Source: Clostridiales bacterium
GTDB taxonomy: Bacteria > Bacillota > Clostridia > Christensenellales > CAG-314
NCBI GenBank assembly: GCA_004558105.1
Contig: SFEB01000005.1
Coordinates: forward strand, 1 to 37,213
DNA: 37,213 nt
Direction: 5' to 3'
The notes under the pieces are model-generated. The model was not told where the DNA came from. It searched no databases and saw nothing but the letters and a program-made list of their open reading frames with translations. The position numbers were made by a program, and so were the translations under genes. Below, in pieces: positions 1 to 6,615 of this stretch; position 1 is the first letter of the stretch, and every line of letters starts with the position of its first letter.

Positions 1-240
1 GGTTTTCCCTACCAATTCTTCCGGCTCGTAATAGTCGTGAATACCACTCAAAATGGTGCGTCTGCGCTCAGTGCCATCATTCAAAATGAATTTCAAAAGC
101 TTTTTCGATTTTGGCACCGCCTCGCAAGCTTCGATTTTTACCACGCGGAAATCGGATTTCGAAAAAGTATCAAAATCCACTAGATCTTCGAACAGCGATT
201 CGATTTTCACTTTTGCCAGATCCAAATGTACGCTTTCTGA
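1..240 (-). pseudogene. metG: Fragment of methionyl-tRNA synthetase C-terminal tRNA-binding (EMAP/CsaA-like) domain
   Basis: Read on the minus strand, the first 240 bases stay open and translate to a stretch typical of the C-terminal tRNA-binding OB domain of bacterial MetRS: DFDTFSKSDFRVVKIEACEA, then PKSKKLLKF, then TILSGIHDYYEPEELVGKT, which runs off the left edge. The recognisable part ends near 219, preceded by linker-like Ser/Glu-rich residues; the frame meets a stop near 289 and has no convincing start codon. It lies antisense to the 5' part of the diacylglycerol kinase ORF, which cannot be real coding sequence on both strands. I infer a foreign piece joined here, either a misassembly at a contig tip or a genuine rearrangement. 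Domain identity is strong; which explanation holds is open. Confidence 0.75.
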
Positions 241-1036
241 GGACACACTACCGGCTTCCGCAACGGCGCTTTGCGAAGAACTGAAAGAAAATTATACTCT
301 TGTCGACGTCCTCCGTCTCGATTACGTAACCTTTTTAAAGGGACTTAACGCCGACGACGAAGTGTATCTGGTTGGCGGCGACGGCACGTTGAATTACTTT
401 ATCAACGCTATCGGCGATTATCAACCCGCAAATAAGATCTATCTGCATAAAGCAGGCAGCGGAAACGACTTTTTCACCGACATCGGTGCGAAAAACACCG
501 TTTGTATCAACGAATACATCAAAGACCTTCCCACAGTTTACGTTAACGGTATCGAAAAGAAATTTATTAACGGTATCGGCTACGGCATAGACGGTTATTG
601 CTGCGAAGTCGCAGACAAGATCAGAGCGACTGCTCCAACAAAAGAAATAGACTATACCGATATCGCCATTAAAGGACTGCTGTTCCACTTCAAACGCGTT
701 ACCGCCACCGTTACCGTCGACGGCGTTACGACCACGCACAAAAACGTCTGGTTGGCGCCGTCAATGAAAGGTCGCTATTACGGCGGCGGAATGATGGTTG
801 CGCCCAATCAGGACCGCAAGGACGGCTTACTGTCGGTCGTGGTATTCAGCGGCAAGAGCAAACTCCATACGCTTATGGTTTTCCCCTCCATCTTCAAGGG
901 TAAACACGTCAAGCATGAAAAAATGGTGAAAATCTTTAAGGGTAAGGAAATCGAAGTTTCTTTCGACAAACCCACCGCTCTTCAAATCGACGGCGAAACG
1001 GTACTAGGCGTCACTTCTTACAAGGTAAAAGCGTAA
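53..1036 (+). CDS. Diacylglycerol kinase / YegS-family lipid kinase, N-terminus replaced by a chimeric join
   Basis: The C-terminal ~250 residues are a DAGK-catalytic-domain (YegS/BmrU type) lipid kinase, which phosphorylates diacylglycerol or a related lipid with ATP at the membrane. The nucleotide-binding loop GGDGTLN is at residues 108-114, followed by GSGNDFF and, further on, KGRYYGGGMMVAPNQDRKDG. The family normally begins with a beta strand carrying an NPxxG motif about 30 residues before the LCEELKENYT segment (residue 73 on). Here that start is missing and the first ~65 residues are the antisense of a metG fragment, giving an unnatural Ser/Phe-rich sequence. The true gene therefore probably begins outside this contig, and genuine coding starts around 240-265. 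It sits 3 bp upstream of plsC; both enzymes yield phosphatidic acid, which fits a phospholipid operon. Function is well supported, the start is not. Confidence 0.8.
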   Translation: MVRLRSVPSFKMNFKSFFDFGTASQASIFTTRKSDFEKVSKSTRSSNSDSIFTFARSKCTLSEDTLPASATALCEELKENYTLVDVLRLDYVTFLKGLNADDEVYLVGGDGTLNYFINAIGDYQPANKIYLHKAGSGNDFFTDIGAKNTVCINEYIKDLPTVYVNGIEKKFINGIGYGIDGYCCEVADKIRATAPTKEIDYTDIAIKGLLFHFKRVTATVTVDGVTTTHKNVWLAPSMKGRYYGGGMMVAPNQDRKDGLLSVVVFSGKSKLHTLMVFPSIFKGKHVKHEKMVKIFKGKEIEVSFDKPTALQIDGETVLGVTSYKVKA

Positions 1037-1039
1037 AGT

Positions 1040-1873
1040 ATGATAAAAATCGTATTATCCGCCATCGCTCTGGCTTTGGGAATTCTGACGGCTTTTTCTC
1101 TCGACCTTTCGATAACATGGACAGTCGTCGCGTCGGCAGGACTGTGGATAGCCTACATGGCGGCTTTCGTCGCGTTGTTCTTTTTGTTTATCTTCCTAGT
1201 CACTTTGCCCGTCAGTAAGAAAAAAGAAGTACACAAATTCAACAAAACGTACAGAAATATACTGGCTTTTGCGTGCGACCTTATTCTCGCCCTGTTCGGC
1301 GTAAAGGTCAAGGTTATCGGCGCGGACAAAGTCACCGTTCCCGACGGCAATATCATCATCACCTGCAACCATCGCTCCAACCTCGACTCGCTTATCGTGG
1401 ATAAGTTTTTCAGAAAAAAACCGTTGATTTTTTACGCGAAAAGATCGTTGTTTAAAATACCGCTGGTGGGTAAACTCATTCATCAAACGGGTTACATAAG
1501 TCTGGAACGCGACAATCCCCGCAAGGATTATCTGGCAATAACCAAAGGCATCGATTGGCTGACAAATCAGGAGGTTTCCGTCGGGTTATTCCCCGAAGGC
1601 ACGCGCGCTAAAACTCTCGACGTTCTCGACTTTAAGGAAGGTTGCCTGCATCTGGCGACCAAAACTCACCTTCCCATTATCGTCACTTGTCTGTCCGGTA
1701 CTGAAAAGGTCAACGACGGCCTGCTGTTTAAACGGCACAAAGTCACTTATAAAATCATCGACTGTCTGTACTACGACGATTACAAAGACTTATCCAAGTC
1801 GGAACTCGCAACGTTACTCAGAAGCAAAATCGTGTCTTCCCTCAACGAAATCGAAGGTCGCTCCGCTACGTAA
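1040..1873 (+). CDS. plsC: 1-acyl-sn-glycerol-3-phosphate acyltransferase (PlsC-like)
   Basis: Transfers an acyl chain to lysophosphatidic acid, making phosphatidic acid at the cytoplasmic membrane. The 277-residue protein has two hydrophobic N-terminal segments (about residues 4-20 and 28-57). The acyltransferase domain carries the catalytic NHRSNLD motif (NHxxxxD, residues 110-116) and the phosphate-binding FPEGTR motif (184-189). The start lies 3 bp after the preceding lipid kinase stop, so the two are surely co-transcribed and may be translationally coupled. A strong stem-loop terminator follows. Family assignment is secure; the exact acyl donor (acyl-ACP or acyl-CoA) cannot be read from sequence. 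Confidence 0.9.
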   Translation: MIKIVLSAIALALGILTAFSLDLSITWTVVASAGLWIAYMAAFVALFFLFIFLVTLPVSKKKEVHKFNKTYRNILAFACDLILALFGVKVKVIGADKVTVPDGNIIITCNHRSNLDSLIVDKFFRKKPLIFYAKRSLFKIPLVGKLIHQTGYISLERDNPRKDYLAITKGIDWLTNQEVSVGLFPEGTRAKTLDVLDFKEGCLHLATKTHLPIIVTCLSGTEKVNDGLLFKRHKVTYKIIDCLYYDDYKDLSKSELATLLRSKIVSSLNEIEGRSAT

Positions 1874-1892
1874 AAAAATAACTTGATAAATT

Positions 1893-1916
1893 AAAGGCAC
1901 CCGTACGGGTGCCTTT
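1893..1916. terminator. Bidirectional Rho-independent terminator between plsC and uvrC
   Basis: A perfect inverted repeat (aaaggcaccc / gggtgccttt, loop gtac) followed by a T-rich run on the plus strand and preceded by A-rich sequence that serves the minus strand. It lies between the convergent plsC and uvrC genes, 8 bp beyond the end of uvrC. Confidence 0.9.
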
Positions 1917-1923
1917 CTTTTTT

Positions 1924-3738
1924 CTATTCTTCAAAATGCTTTTTTATATTTTCGGCAACGTTTTTCGATATACCCTCTGTCGCCGCCAGGTCCTCTACCG
2001 TGGCGTTCTTTATCGCCTGAATATTTTTAAACTTCTTTTGCAACGCAATCAGTCTTTTTTTCCCTATTCCCTCGATGCTTTCAAGCTCAGAAACGAATGC
2101 GTTTTTGCCGTGCAGTTTGCGGAAATAAGTAATGGCGAAACGGTGCGCCTCGTCACGGGTATTGATAAGCAGATTCAAAGCGTAACTGTCGCGGGGCAGA
2201 CGTCTCGGTTGATTGTCACCCTCGACGTAGACGAGTTCTTCTCTTTTGGCAAGCGAAACGATTTCAACCTCTACTCCCGACTCGTCTCTCGCCTCGACGG
2301 CGTATTTAAGCTGTCCCATGCCGCCGTCCACCACTATCAGGTCGGGCGGTGCGCCGAAACGGTAATCCTGCTTTTTAAGCCGATCGAAACGACGGAGCAA
2401 CGTCTCTTTCATGCTGGCAAAGTCATTCGCTCCCTCTACGGTCTTTATCTTAAAACGACGGTATTCTTTGGGCGCTTTACTTCCTCCTACGGCGACGACC
2501 ATGCTCGCCACTTTGTCCACTCCCGATACGTTGGAGATATCGTAACATTCTATGCGCTGCGGAAGATTTTTCAACCCCAGCAACTCTTTCAACTGCGTCA
2601 CGGCTCCCGTCGTTGCGGCGTATTTCCGTTCGTCGGCGGCAACGCTCTTTTTCATACACTCGATGGCGTTTTCAAGGCTCATGTCAACCAACTTCTTCCG
2701 TTCGCCCTTTTGCGGACAGTTGAAAGCAACTTTCTTTTCAAATTTTTCCGACAGGTACTCCGCCAATTCCGCTCCGCCTTCTATCGGCTTGTTTATTAAG
2801 ATTATCTTTGCAATATCGTTGGTGCTTTCGTAGTAGGCGTAAATAAACTCCGCCAAAGTCTGCGCCTCGTCGATACCTGCGTCCGCGAAGGTCTGACTTT
2901 TCGAACAGACAACCCTCCCTCCGCGCACGAGTATGGTGTTTACGGCGCTTTTCGTTCCGTCGCAACACACCGTAAATACGTCGTAATCCACAACGCGCCC
3001 GAGAGTCGCTACCTTCGTTTCGGATAATTTTTGCAACAACTCCAACTGCCTGCGATACTTCAATGCCTGCTCGTACTGCATCTTATCGCTGGCTTCGGTC
3101 ATTTTGGCGGCAACCGCTTTTAACGCTTCGGCAGTGTCGCCCCTGAGCAACGCGCAACACTTGTCGATAAGTTTTGAATAATCTTCTTCCGATATTTTCC
3201 CGACGCACGGAGCGCTGCACGTGCCTAAATGAAAATTCAGGCACGGACGGAAATTGGCGGGAATATTATCGAAATTGAGGTTGCACGTCCTCGTCGGATA
3301 AAGCTCGTTGAGTAACTCCAACAACTCTCTTATGCTCCCCGTCACCGGACCGAAATACTTTGCTTTGTCCTTGACGACCTTTCGCGTCATCGTTACCCGC
3401 GGGTACCTTTCTTTGGTAAAAATCTTGACGAACGGGTACTGTTTGTCGTCCTTCAGCAAAATATTGAATGGCGGCGAATACTTTTTTATCAGCGTGTTTT
3501 CCAGAGCAAAAGCGTCGGTTTCGCTCTCGGTTAAAACGTAATCCATATCCGCCACGTGCGTCAGCATAACTTCTACCTTGTACGCTTTTTTATACGAAGA
3601 CGAAAAATACTGACGGACGCGGTTTTTAAGATTTTTGGCTTTACCGACGTACAATATCTTACCCGTCGCGTCGTAATAAACGTACACACCGCTATGACTC
3701 GGCAACTGTTCGAGTTTTTGCTTTAAGGTCAGTTTCAT
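1924..3738 (-). CDS. uvrC: UvrABC excinuclease subunit C
   Basis: Nucleotide excision repair endonuclease that cuts both sides of a lesion after recruitment by UvrB. The protein is 604 residues, the normal length. It has the N-terminal GIY-YIG nuclease domain (GVYVYYDATGKILYVGKAKN, from residue 17), a UVR motif that binds UvrB (about 203-238), a C-terminal RNase H-like nuclease with CYDISNVSG and VVDGGMGQ, and a terminal helix-hairpin-helix pair (SIEGIGKKRL and ATEGISKNVA). It is a single-gene unit flanked by terminators. The promoter -10 box ends only 6 nt before the ATG, so the mRNA is predicted to be leaderless; no Shine-Dalgarno sequence is seen. Confidence 0.97.
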   Translation of the reverse strand: MKLTLKQKLEQLPSHSGVYVYYDATGKILYVGKAKNLKNRVRQYFSSSYKKAYKVEVMLTHVADMDYVLTESETDAFALENTLIKKYSPPFNILLKDDKQYPFVKIFTKERYPRVTMTRKVVKDKAKYFGPVTGSIRELLELLNELYPTRTCNLNFDNIPANFRPCLNFHLGTCSAPCVGKISEEDYSKLIDKCCALLRGDTAEALKAVAAKMTEASDKMQYEQALKYRRQLELLQKLSETKVATLGRVVDYDVFTVCCDGTKSAVNTILVRGGRVVCSKSQTFADAGIDEAQTLAEFIYAYYESTNDIAKIILINKPIEGGAELAEYLSEKFEKKVAFNCPQKGERKKLVDMSLENAIECMKKSVAADERKYAATTGAVTQLKELLGLKNLPQRIECYDISNVSGVDKVASMVVAVGGSKAPKEYRRFKIKTVEGANDFASMKETLLRRFDRLKKQDYRFGAPPDLIVVDGGMGQLKYAVEARDESGVEVEIVSLAKREELVYVEGDNQPRRLPRDSYALNLLINTRDEAHRFAITYFRKLHGKNAFVSELESIEGIGKKRLIALQKKFKNIQAIKNATVEDLAATEGISKNVAENIKKHFEE

Positions 3739-3744
3739 GTTTTT

Positions 3745-3772
3745 ATTATACCATGTTTCCCAAAAAAAACAA
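3745..3772 (-). promoter_or_regulatory. uvrC promoter, predicted leaderless
   Basis: On the minus strand TTGTTT (3767-3772) and TATAAT (3745-3750) are 16 nt apart, with a TG extended -10. Six bases (AAAAAC) separate the -10 box from the ATG at 3738, so transcription should start at or next to the A of the start codon. Confidence 0.7.
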
Positions 3773-3807
3773 TATTGCGATATAAAACTTATTCGATTTA
3801 ATTTGAA

Positions 3808-3849
3808 AATACCGAAAAAAGCACCCGTAAGGGGTGCTTTTTCGGTATT
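3808..3849 (-). terminator. Terminator downstream of the ArsR gene
   Basis: A long, nearly perfect inverted repeat (arms of 18-19 nt reading aataccg... and ...cggtatt, loop gtaag) with an internal A/T run flanking a GCACCC/GGGTGC core. It starts 9 bp past the stop of the ArsR-type regulator and separates it from uvrC. Confidence 0.85.
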
Positions 3850-3858
3850 ATGAGGACT

Positions 3859-4188
3859 TTAACAACAATATTCTACGCCAAAAAGAAGAACTTCGTTGAT
3901 TTTCGGATCTTTAAGACTGTAAAAAACTATTTTCCCCTGACGATCGGCTTTAACGATACCTTCGCTCCTTAAAATTTTCAGCTGGTGCGAAACGGTCGTC
4001 TGGTTGAGACCGCAGACTTCGGCAATGTCGCTGACGCAGAGTTTTTTTATCGCGATTGCGCTTATTACCCTGAGTCGCGTGCCGTCGGCAAAGGTCGCGA
4101 AAAAACGCGAAAGGTTTTCCGCCGTTTCCACGTTGGGAAGATAATACAATATCTCTTTTTTCGATGCTCCGTCTATAATTTTCATCAA
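3859..4188 (-). CDS. ArsR/SmtB-family winged-helix regulator
   Basis: A 109-residue DNA-binding repressor-type protein. The winged helix spans about residues 28-95: LSRFFATFADGTRLRVISAI, then the recognition helix region GLNQTTVSHQLKILRSEGIV and the wing GKIVFYSL. The KLCVSDIAEVCGLN segment places a cysteine where ArsR-type metal sensors have ELCVCDL, although the second Cys is a Ser, and the protein ends in YCC. Metal or thiol sensing is therefore possible but unproven. The first codon could be TTG at 4188 or the adjacent ATG at 4185; no clear ribosome-binding site precedes either. It is divergent from a small membrane-peptide gene across 86 bp of AT-rich DNA, which is the likeliest regulated target besides itself. 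Confidence 0.85.
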   Translation of the reverse strand: MMKIIDGASKKEILYYLPNVETAENLSRFFATFADGTRLRVISAIAIKKLCVSDIAEVCGLNQTTVSHQLKILRSEGIVKADRQGKIVFYSLKDPKINEVLLFGVEYCC

Positions 4189-4274
4189 AATAATATTAAC
4201 ACGGTAACATTTAAAAAAAAATAAGCATATTGTAATAAAAAAGCGACTTTTGTATTTTTCGGGAGGTTTACAAA

Positions 4275-4490
4275 ATGGGCAACAACTTACTTTACCTTTT
4301 ACTCCTTTACGCCGTTCTCGACAAGGAGGGCAAATTGAGTACTACGACCGGGTTACTTATCGCGCTCGGAATAATGATAAGCACGGGATGTCTGAACAAT
4401 TGCAACAACAATTGCAGAAGGCAGTTTTCTTCAAATACGCCCTTCCCCTTCTACTATAACGAATTTCTATACAACAACGCCCTAATCTGA
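4275..4490 (+). CDS. Small hypothetical membrane peptide with Asn/Cys-rich motif
   Basis: A 71-residue protein of no family I recognise. A strong ribosome-binding site (gggaggt, 4260-4266) sits 8 nt before the ATG, which is why I trust it despite its size. Two hydrophobic stretches (NLLYLLLLYAVL and GLLIALGIMISTGCL) are separated by a charged turn, followed by CLNNCNNNCRRQ and an aromatic tail FPFYYNEF. The stop codon falls inside the loop of its own terminator, so the gene is a compact unit. It is divergent from the ArsR-type regulator. A small toxin-like, spore-associated or metal-related peptide are all conceivable; sequence does not choose among them. Confidence 0.65.
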   Translation: MGNNLLYLLLLYAVLDKEGKLSTTTGLLIALGIMISTGCLNNCNNNCRRQFSSNTPFPFYYNEFLYNNALI

Positions 4491-4511
4491 CGATTAGGGC
4501 AGGCTTTTTTA
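4479..4511 (+). terminator. Terminator overlapping the stop of the small peptide gene
   Basis: Perfect 9-bp stem gccctaatc / gattagggc with loop TGAC, then aggctttttt. The loop TGA is the stop codon of the preceding gene (4488-4490). Confidence 0.88.
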
Positions 4512-4525
4512 TTCTGTTATCTAAC

Positions 4526-5059
4526 TTATTTTTCGGGAGGAATAAATCGCATAAGTATTCTTTCCAACCAACGGAAAATACCGGTAAAGGCGTGGTCGTA
4601 AACGAAAAACAGCGCCTGGCTTACGATAATAAACAAAGCCAGCATCCAGACTTCGCGGAACATTTCCTGCCAGTTTGAAAAGAACATACTCCTGTACACC
4701 ACGAGATAAGCAATAAATAAAATTTCAAACGCGACGACTTTGATGACGAATTTTATCGCGGGTTTTTTATCGCTGCGGTCGACGAATAATTTTATTATTA
4801 TTATCGGCGCAAATATAAAAGCGTAAGGCAAAACGCTGATGGGTGACGGAATAAAAAAGCAAGACACAACGGTTGACACTATAAAACACACGATGCATCT
4901 TCCAAGCCCTTTAGGAAAAGCCAATGCGTTACTTACCACGCATACGGACGCCAGAAAGGCGCATGTAAAGGTTAATGGCGTATACGCCCCTATGACCAAA
5001 AACACCGTTGCCAACGCCGAAAATACGCCGCAATAGGCAATTTTTCTGGAGTTCTTCAT
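4526..5059 (-). CDS. Integral membrane protein, uncharacterised
   Basis: A 177-residue protein with five or so membrane segments: IAYCGVFSALATVFLVIGAY near the N-terminus, TCAFLASVCVVSNALAF, CIVCFIVSTVVSCFFI, VLPYAFIFAPIIIIKLFV, then after a charged loop VAFEILFIAYLVVY and VWMLALFIIVSQALFFVY. The N-terminal pattern and compact six-helix-like layout resemble substrate-binding S components of ECF transporters, but I see no diagnostic motif and the resemblance is only general. It is the last gene of the trpS operon, 15 bp after the J-like protein, with which it may function. Real gene with high confidence, function unknown. Confidence 0.75.
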   Translation of the reverse strand: MKNSRKIAYCGVFSALATVFLVIGAYTPLTFTCAFLASVCVVSNALAFPKGLGRCIVCFIVSTVVSCFFIPSPISVLPYAFIFAPIIIIKLFVDRSDKKPAIKFVIKVVAFEILFIAYLVVYRSMFFSNWQEMFREVWMLALFIIVSQALFFVYDHAFTGIFRWLERILMRFIPPEK

Positions 5060-5074
5060 CGGCGGTTTCTCCCT

Positions 5075-5752
5075 TTATCTGCAAAAACACCTGCAGAGGT
5101 CACAGCACATATTGGCGAGACAAACGTCGCCGCAACAACTGCCGGTGCACGTTCCGTTGCCGGTATTGACGTTGTCATATACGGGACGGGAACGGTCGCC
5201 GCTGGACATTTTGTCGGGCGAAACGGATTTGCTTGAAATTATTTTATCCAATTTGTCGAGACTGTTCCTGTACTTTTGGTTGCCCGGATCGAGATTGATG
5301 CACATCTCCAATTGTTTTTTAGACTCGATAAACCAACTTTTTTTGTAATAAATAATGGATTGATAATAATGCCACTCGGCGCTTCGGTCGGCAACGTTGT
5401 CCAGCAACGCCTGCGCCGCGTTAAGGTCGCCTGCTTTTATCTTTTCTTCAATCTCTCTGTACTCGTAAGAACAGCCGCCGTATTCGCCGCTACCCGTCCT
5501 GCCGAAATTGATATTTTCGTCTCCCCTCGAAGACTGACGGGAGTCGAAACCGCTGCCGCCTTTGGCGCTGCAGAACTTAGAATACGCTTCGTCCAGAAGA
5601 TCTAATTTTTTGGACGCTTCGTTACCCACCGAGCCCGGTTCCATTCTTTTGTCGCGTAATTCGAGTTTTTGCGCCTCGTAACTGGCAAGCGCCTCTTCCA
5701 ACGTAGCATCGTCTTTGATTTTTAAAATATCACACGCTTTCTTTAAGGTCAT
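5075..5752 (-). CDS. Degenerate J-domain / TPR-like protein with cysteine-rich tail
   Basis: A 225-residue protein in three parts. Residues 1-65 have the helical pattern of a J domain (ACDILKIKDDATLEEALASY ... LDLLDEAYSKF), but the HPD tripeptide needed to stimulate DnaK is absent. Residues about 95-172 (GDLNAAQALLDNVADRSAEW ... YRNSLDKLDKI) resemble one or two TPR helices. The last 24 residues hold 10 cysteines (CTGSCCGDVCLANMCC, then CRCFCR), suggesting a metal or cluster site or a disulphide-rich tail. It overlaps the DUF5685 gene upstream by 23 bp, implying translational coupling. Similar J-like proteins with Cys-rich tails are, to my recollection, common beside DUF5685 genes in Clostridia. 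Molecular function unknown. Confidence 0.75.
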   Translation of the reverse strand: MTLKKACDILKIKDDATLEEALASYEAQKLELRDKRMEPGSVGNEASKKLDLLDEAYSKFCSAKGGSGFDSRQSSRGDENINFGRTGSGEYGGCSYEYREIEEKIKAGDLNAAQALLDNVADRSAEWHYYQSIIYYKKSWFIESKKQLEMCINLDPGNQKYRNSLDKLDKIISSKSVSPDKMSSGDRSRPVYDNVNTGNGTCTGSCCGDVCLANMCCDLCRCFCR

Positions 5753-6614
5753 CTGTTTTACTCCTGTCGTATTTGTTCAAAATCTGTTGAGTTCTTTCTC
5801 TTATACCCTCGTATATTATATTCTTCAACACGCAAACGCAGGATTTCAACTCCAAATCGTTAAAATAACCTGCCGCCGCGTTAAGAGTAGAGTACAACAA
5901 AAACTCTATCTCCTTTTTGTTTTCGGTTACGAACGTTTCCGCGTCGTCGCTATCCCCCAGCCATGCCGTCAACGCGTTGAAATTTTTCTTTTTTATATCT
6001 TCTTTAACGTCGTCCAGAGCGTCGATAACGTACACCCATTTGCCTATATTGTAGCACAAACCGTACAAAAACTCGTTCAACGGCGCTCCGACCGCATATT
6101 CCGCAACGGCAACGGTCATCAATGCGGAATAGTCGCAAACCCTGTCTATATTGCCGCACTTTTCTTTTTCCGCCGACAACAGACCTTTGTACAACCCGTC
6201 CAGTTTTTCGTACAGCACGGGTGCGTCCGTCTCCGCTTTTTTAAAGGCTTTTTTTAAAAAACTTCTCGCGATTTTTTTTCTTCCGCTTTTTTTATCGAGG
6301 TCGTCGTCGAGGGCGTTGAAATAAAAAAGCAACAGATTGGCGGTAGCAAGCCTGTCGGTCAGTCGGTCGCGTTGCATGATACTGCGTTTTTTTAACGGCG
6401 ACGAAGCGCAACGGTGCATTTCTATATTTACCTGCGTCTCTGTCGAGGCATGGAGAAGAACGTTCAAAAAGTTAATATCCCACCCCGCCGTAAGACGCGC
6501 CTTTTCGCCGTACATGTCTTTCAACGACATGCACACGCCGCAAAGAAAGGTATGCCACAATCCGAACTGTCCTTTCGCCAACGACTCTTTTTTTACGTCT
6601 ATATATCCGAACAT
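5730..6614 (-). CDS. DUF5685-family protein
   Basis: A 294-residue, mostly helical protein. The N-terminus MFGYIDVKKE ... FLCGVCMSLKDMYG matches the start of DUF5685 proteins as I know them. There is a CGVC pair (residues 25-28) plus scattered cysteines at 69, 153, 160, 259 and 261 that could bind metal. Two aspartate-rich patches are striking: ALDDDLDKK (101-109) and DALDDVKEDIKKKNFNAL (198-215), about 95 residues apart on predicted helices; this spacing and form recall the two Asp motifs of class I isoprenoid (squalene/phytoene) synthases. That link is my inference. The start codon follows the trpS stop with one base between, and the end overlaps the J-like gene. Confidence 0.78.
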   Translation of the reverse strand: MFGYIDVKKESLAKGQFGLWHTFLCGVCMSLKDMYGEKARLTAGWDINFLNVLLHASTETQVNIEMHRCASSPLKKRSIMQRDRLTDRLATANLLLFYFNALDDDLDKKSGRKKIARSFLKKAFKKAETDAPVLYEKLDGLYKGLLSAEKEKCGNIDRVCDYSALMTVAVAEYAVGAPLNEFLYGLCYNIGKWVYVIDALDDVKEDIKKKNFNALTAWLGDSDDAETFVTENKKEIEFLLYSTLNAAAGYFNDLELKSCVCVLKNIIYEGIRERTQQILNKYDRSKTDDLKESV

Positions 6615-6615
6615 A

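Noticed and set aside
1909..2799. Plus-strand open frame of 296 codons opposite uvrC
   Set aside because: It mirrors the uvrC codons, has no ribosome-binding site and no recognisable domain. Long antisense frames are common here because of the strand-wise codon bias.
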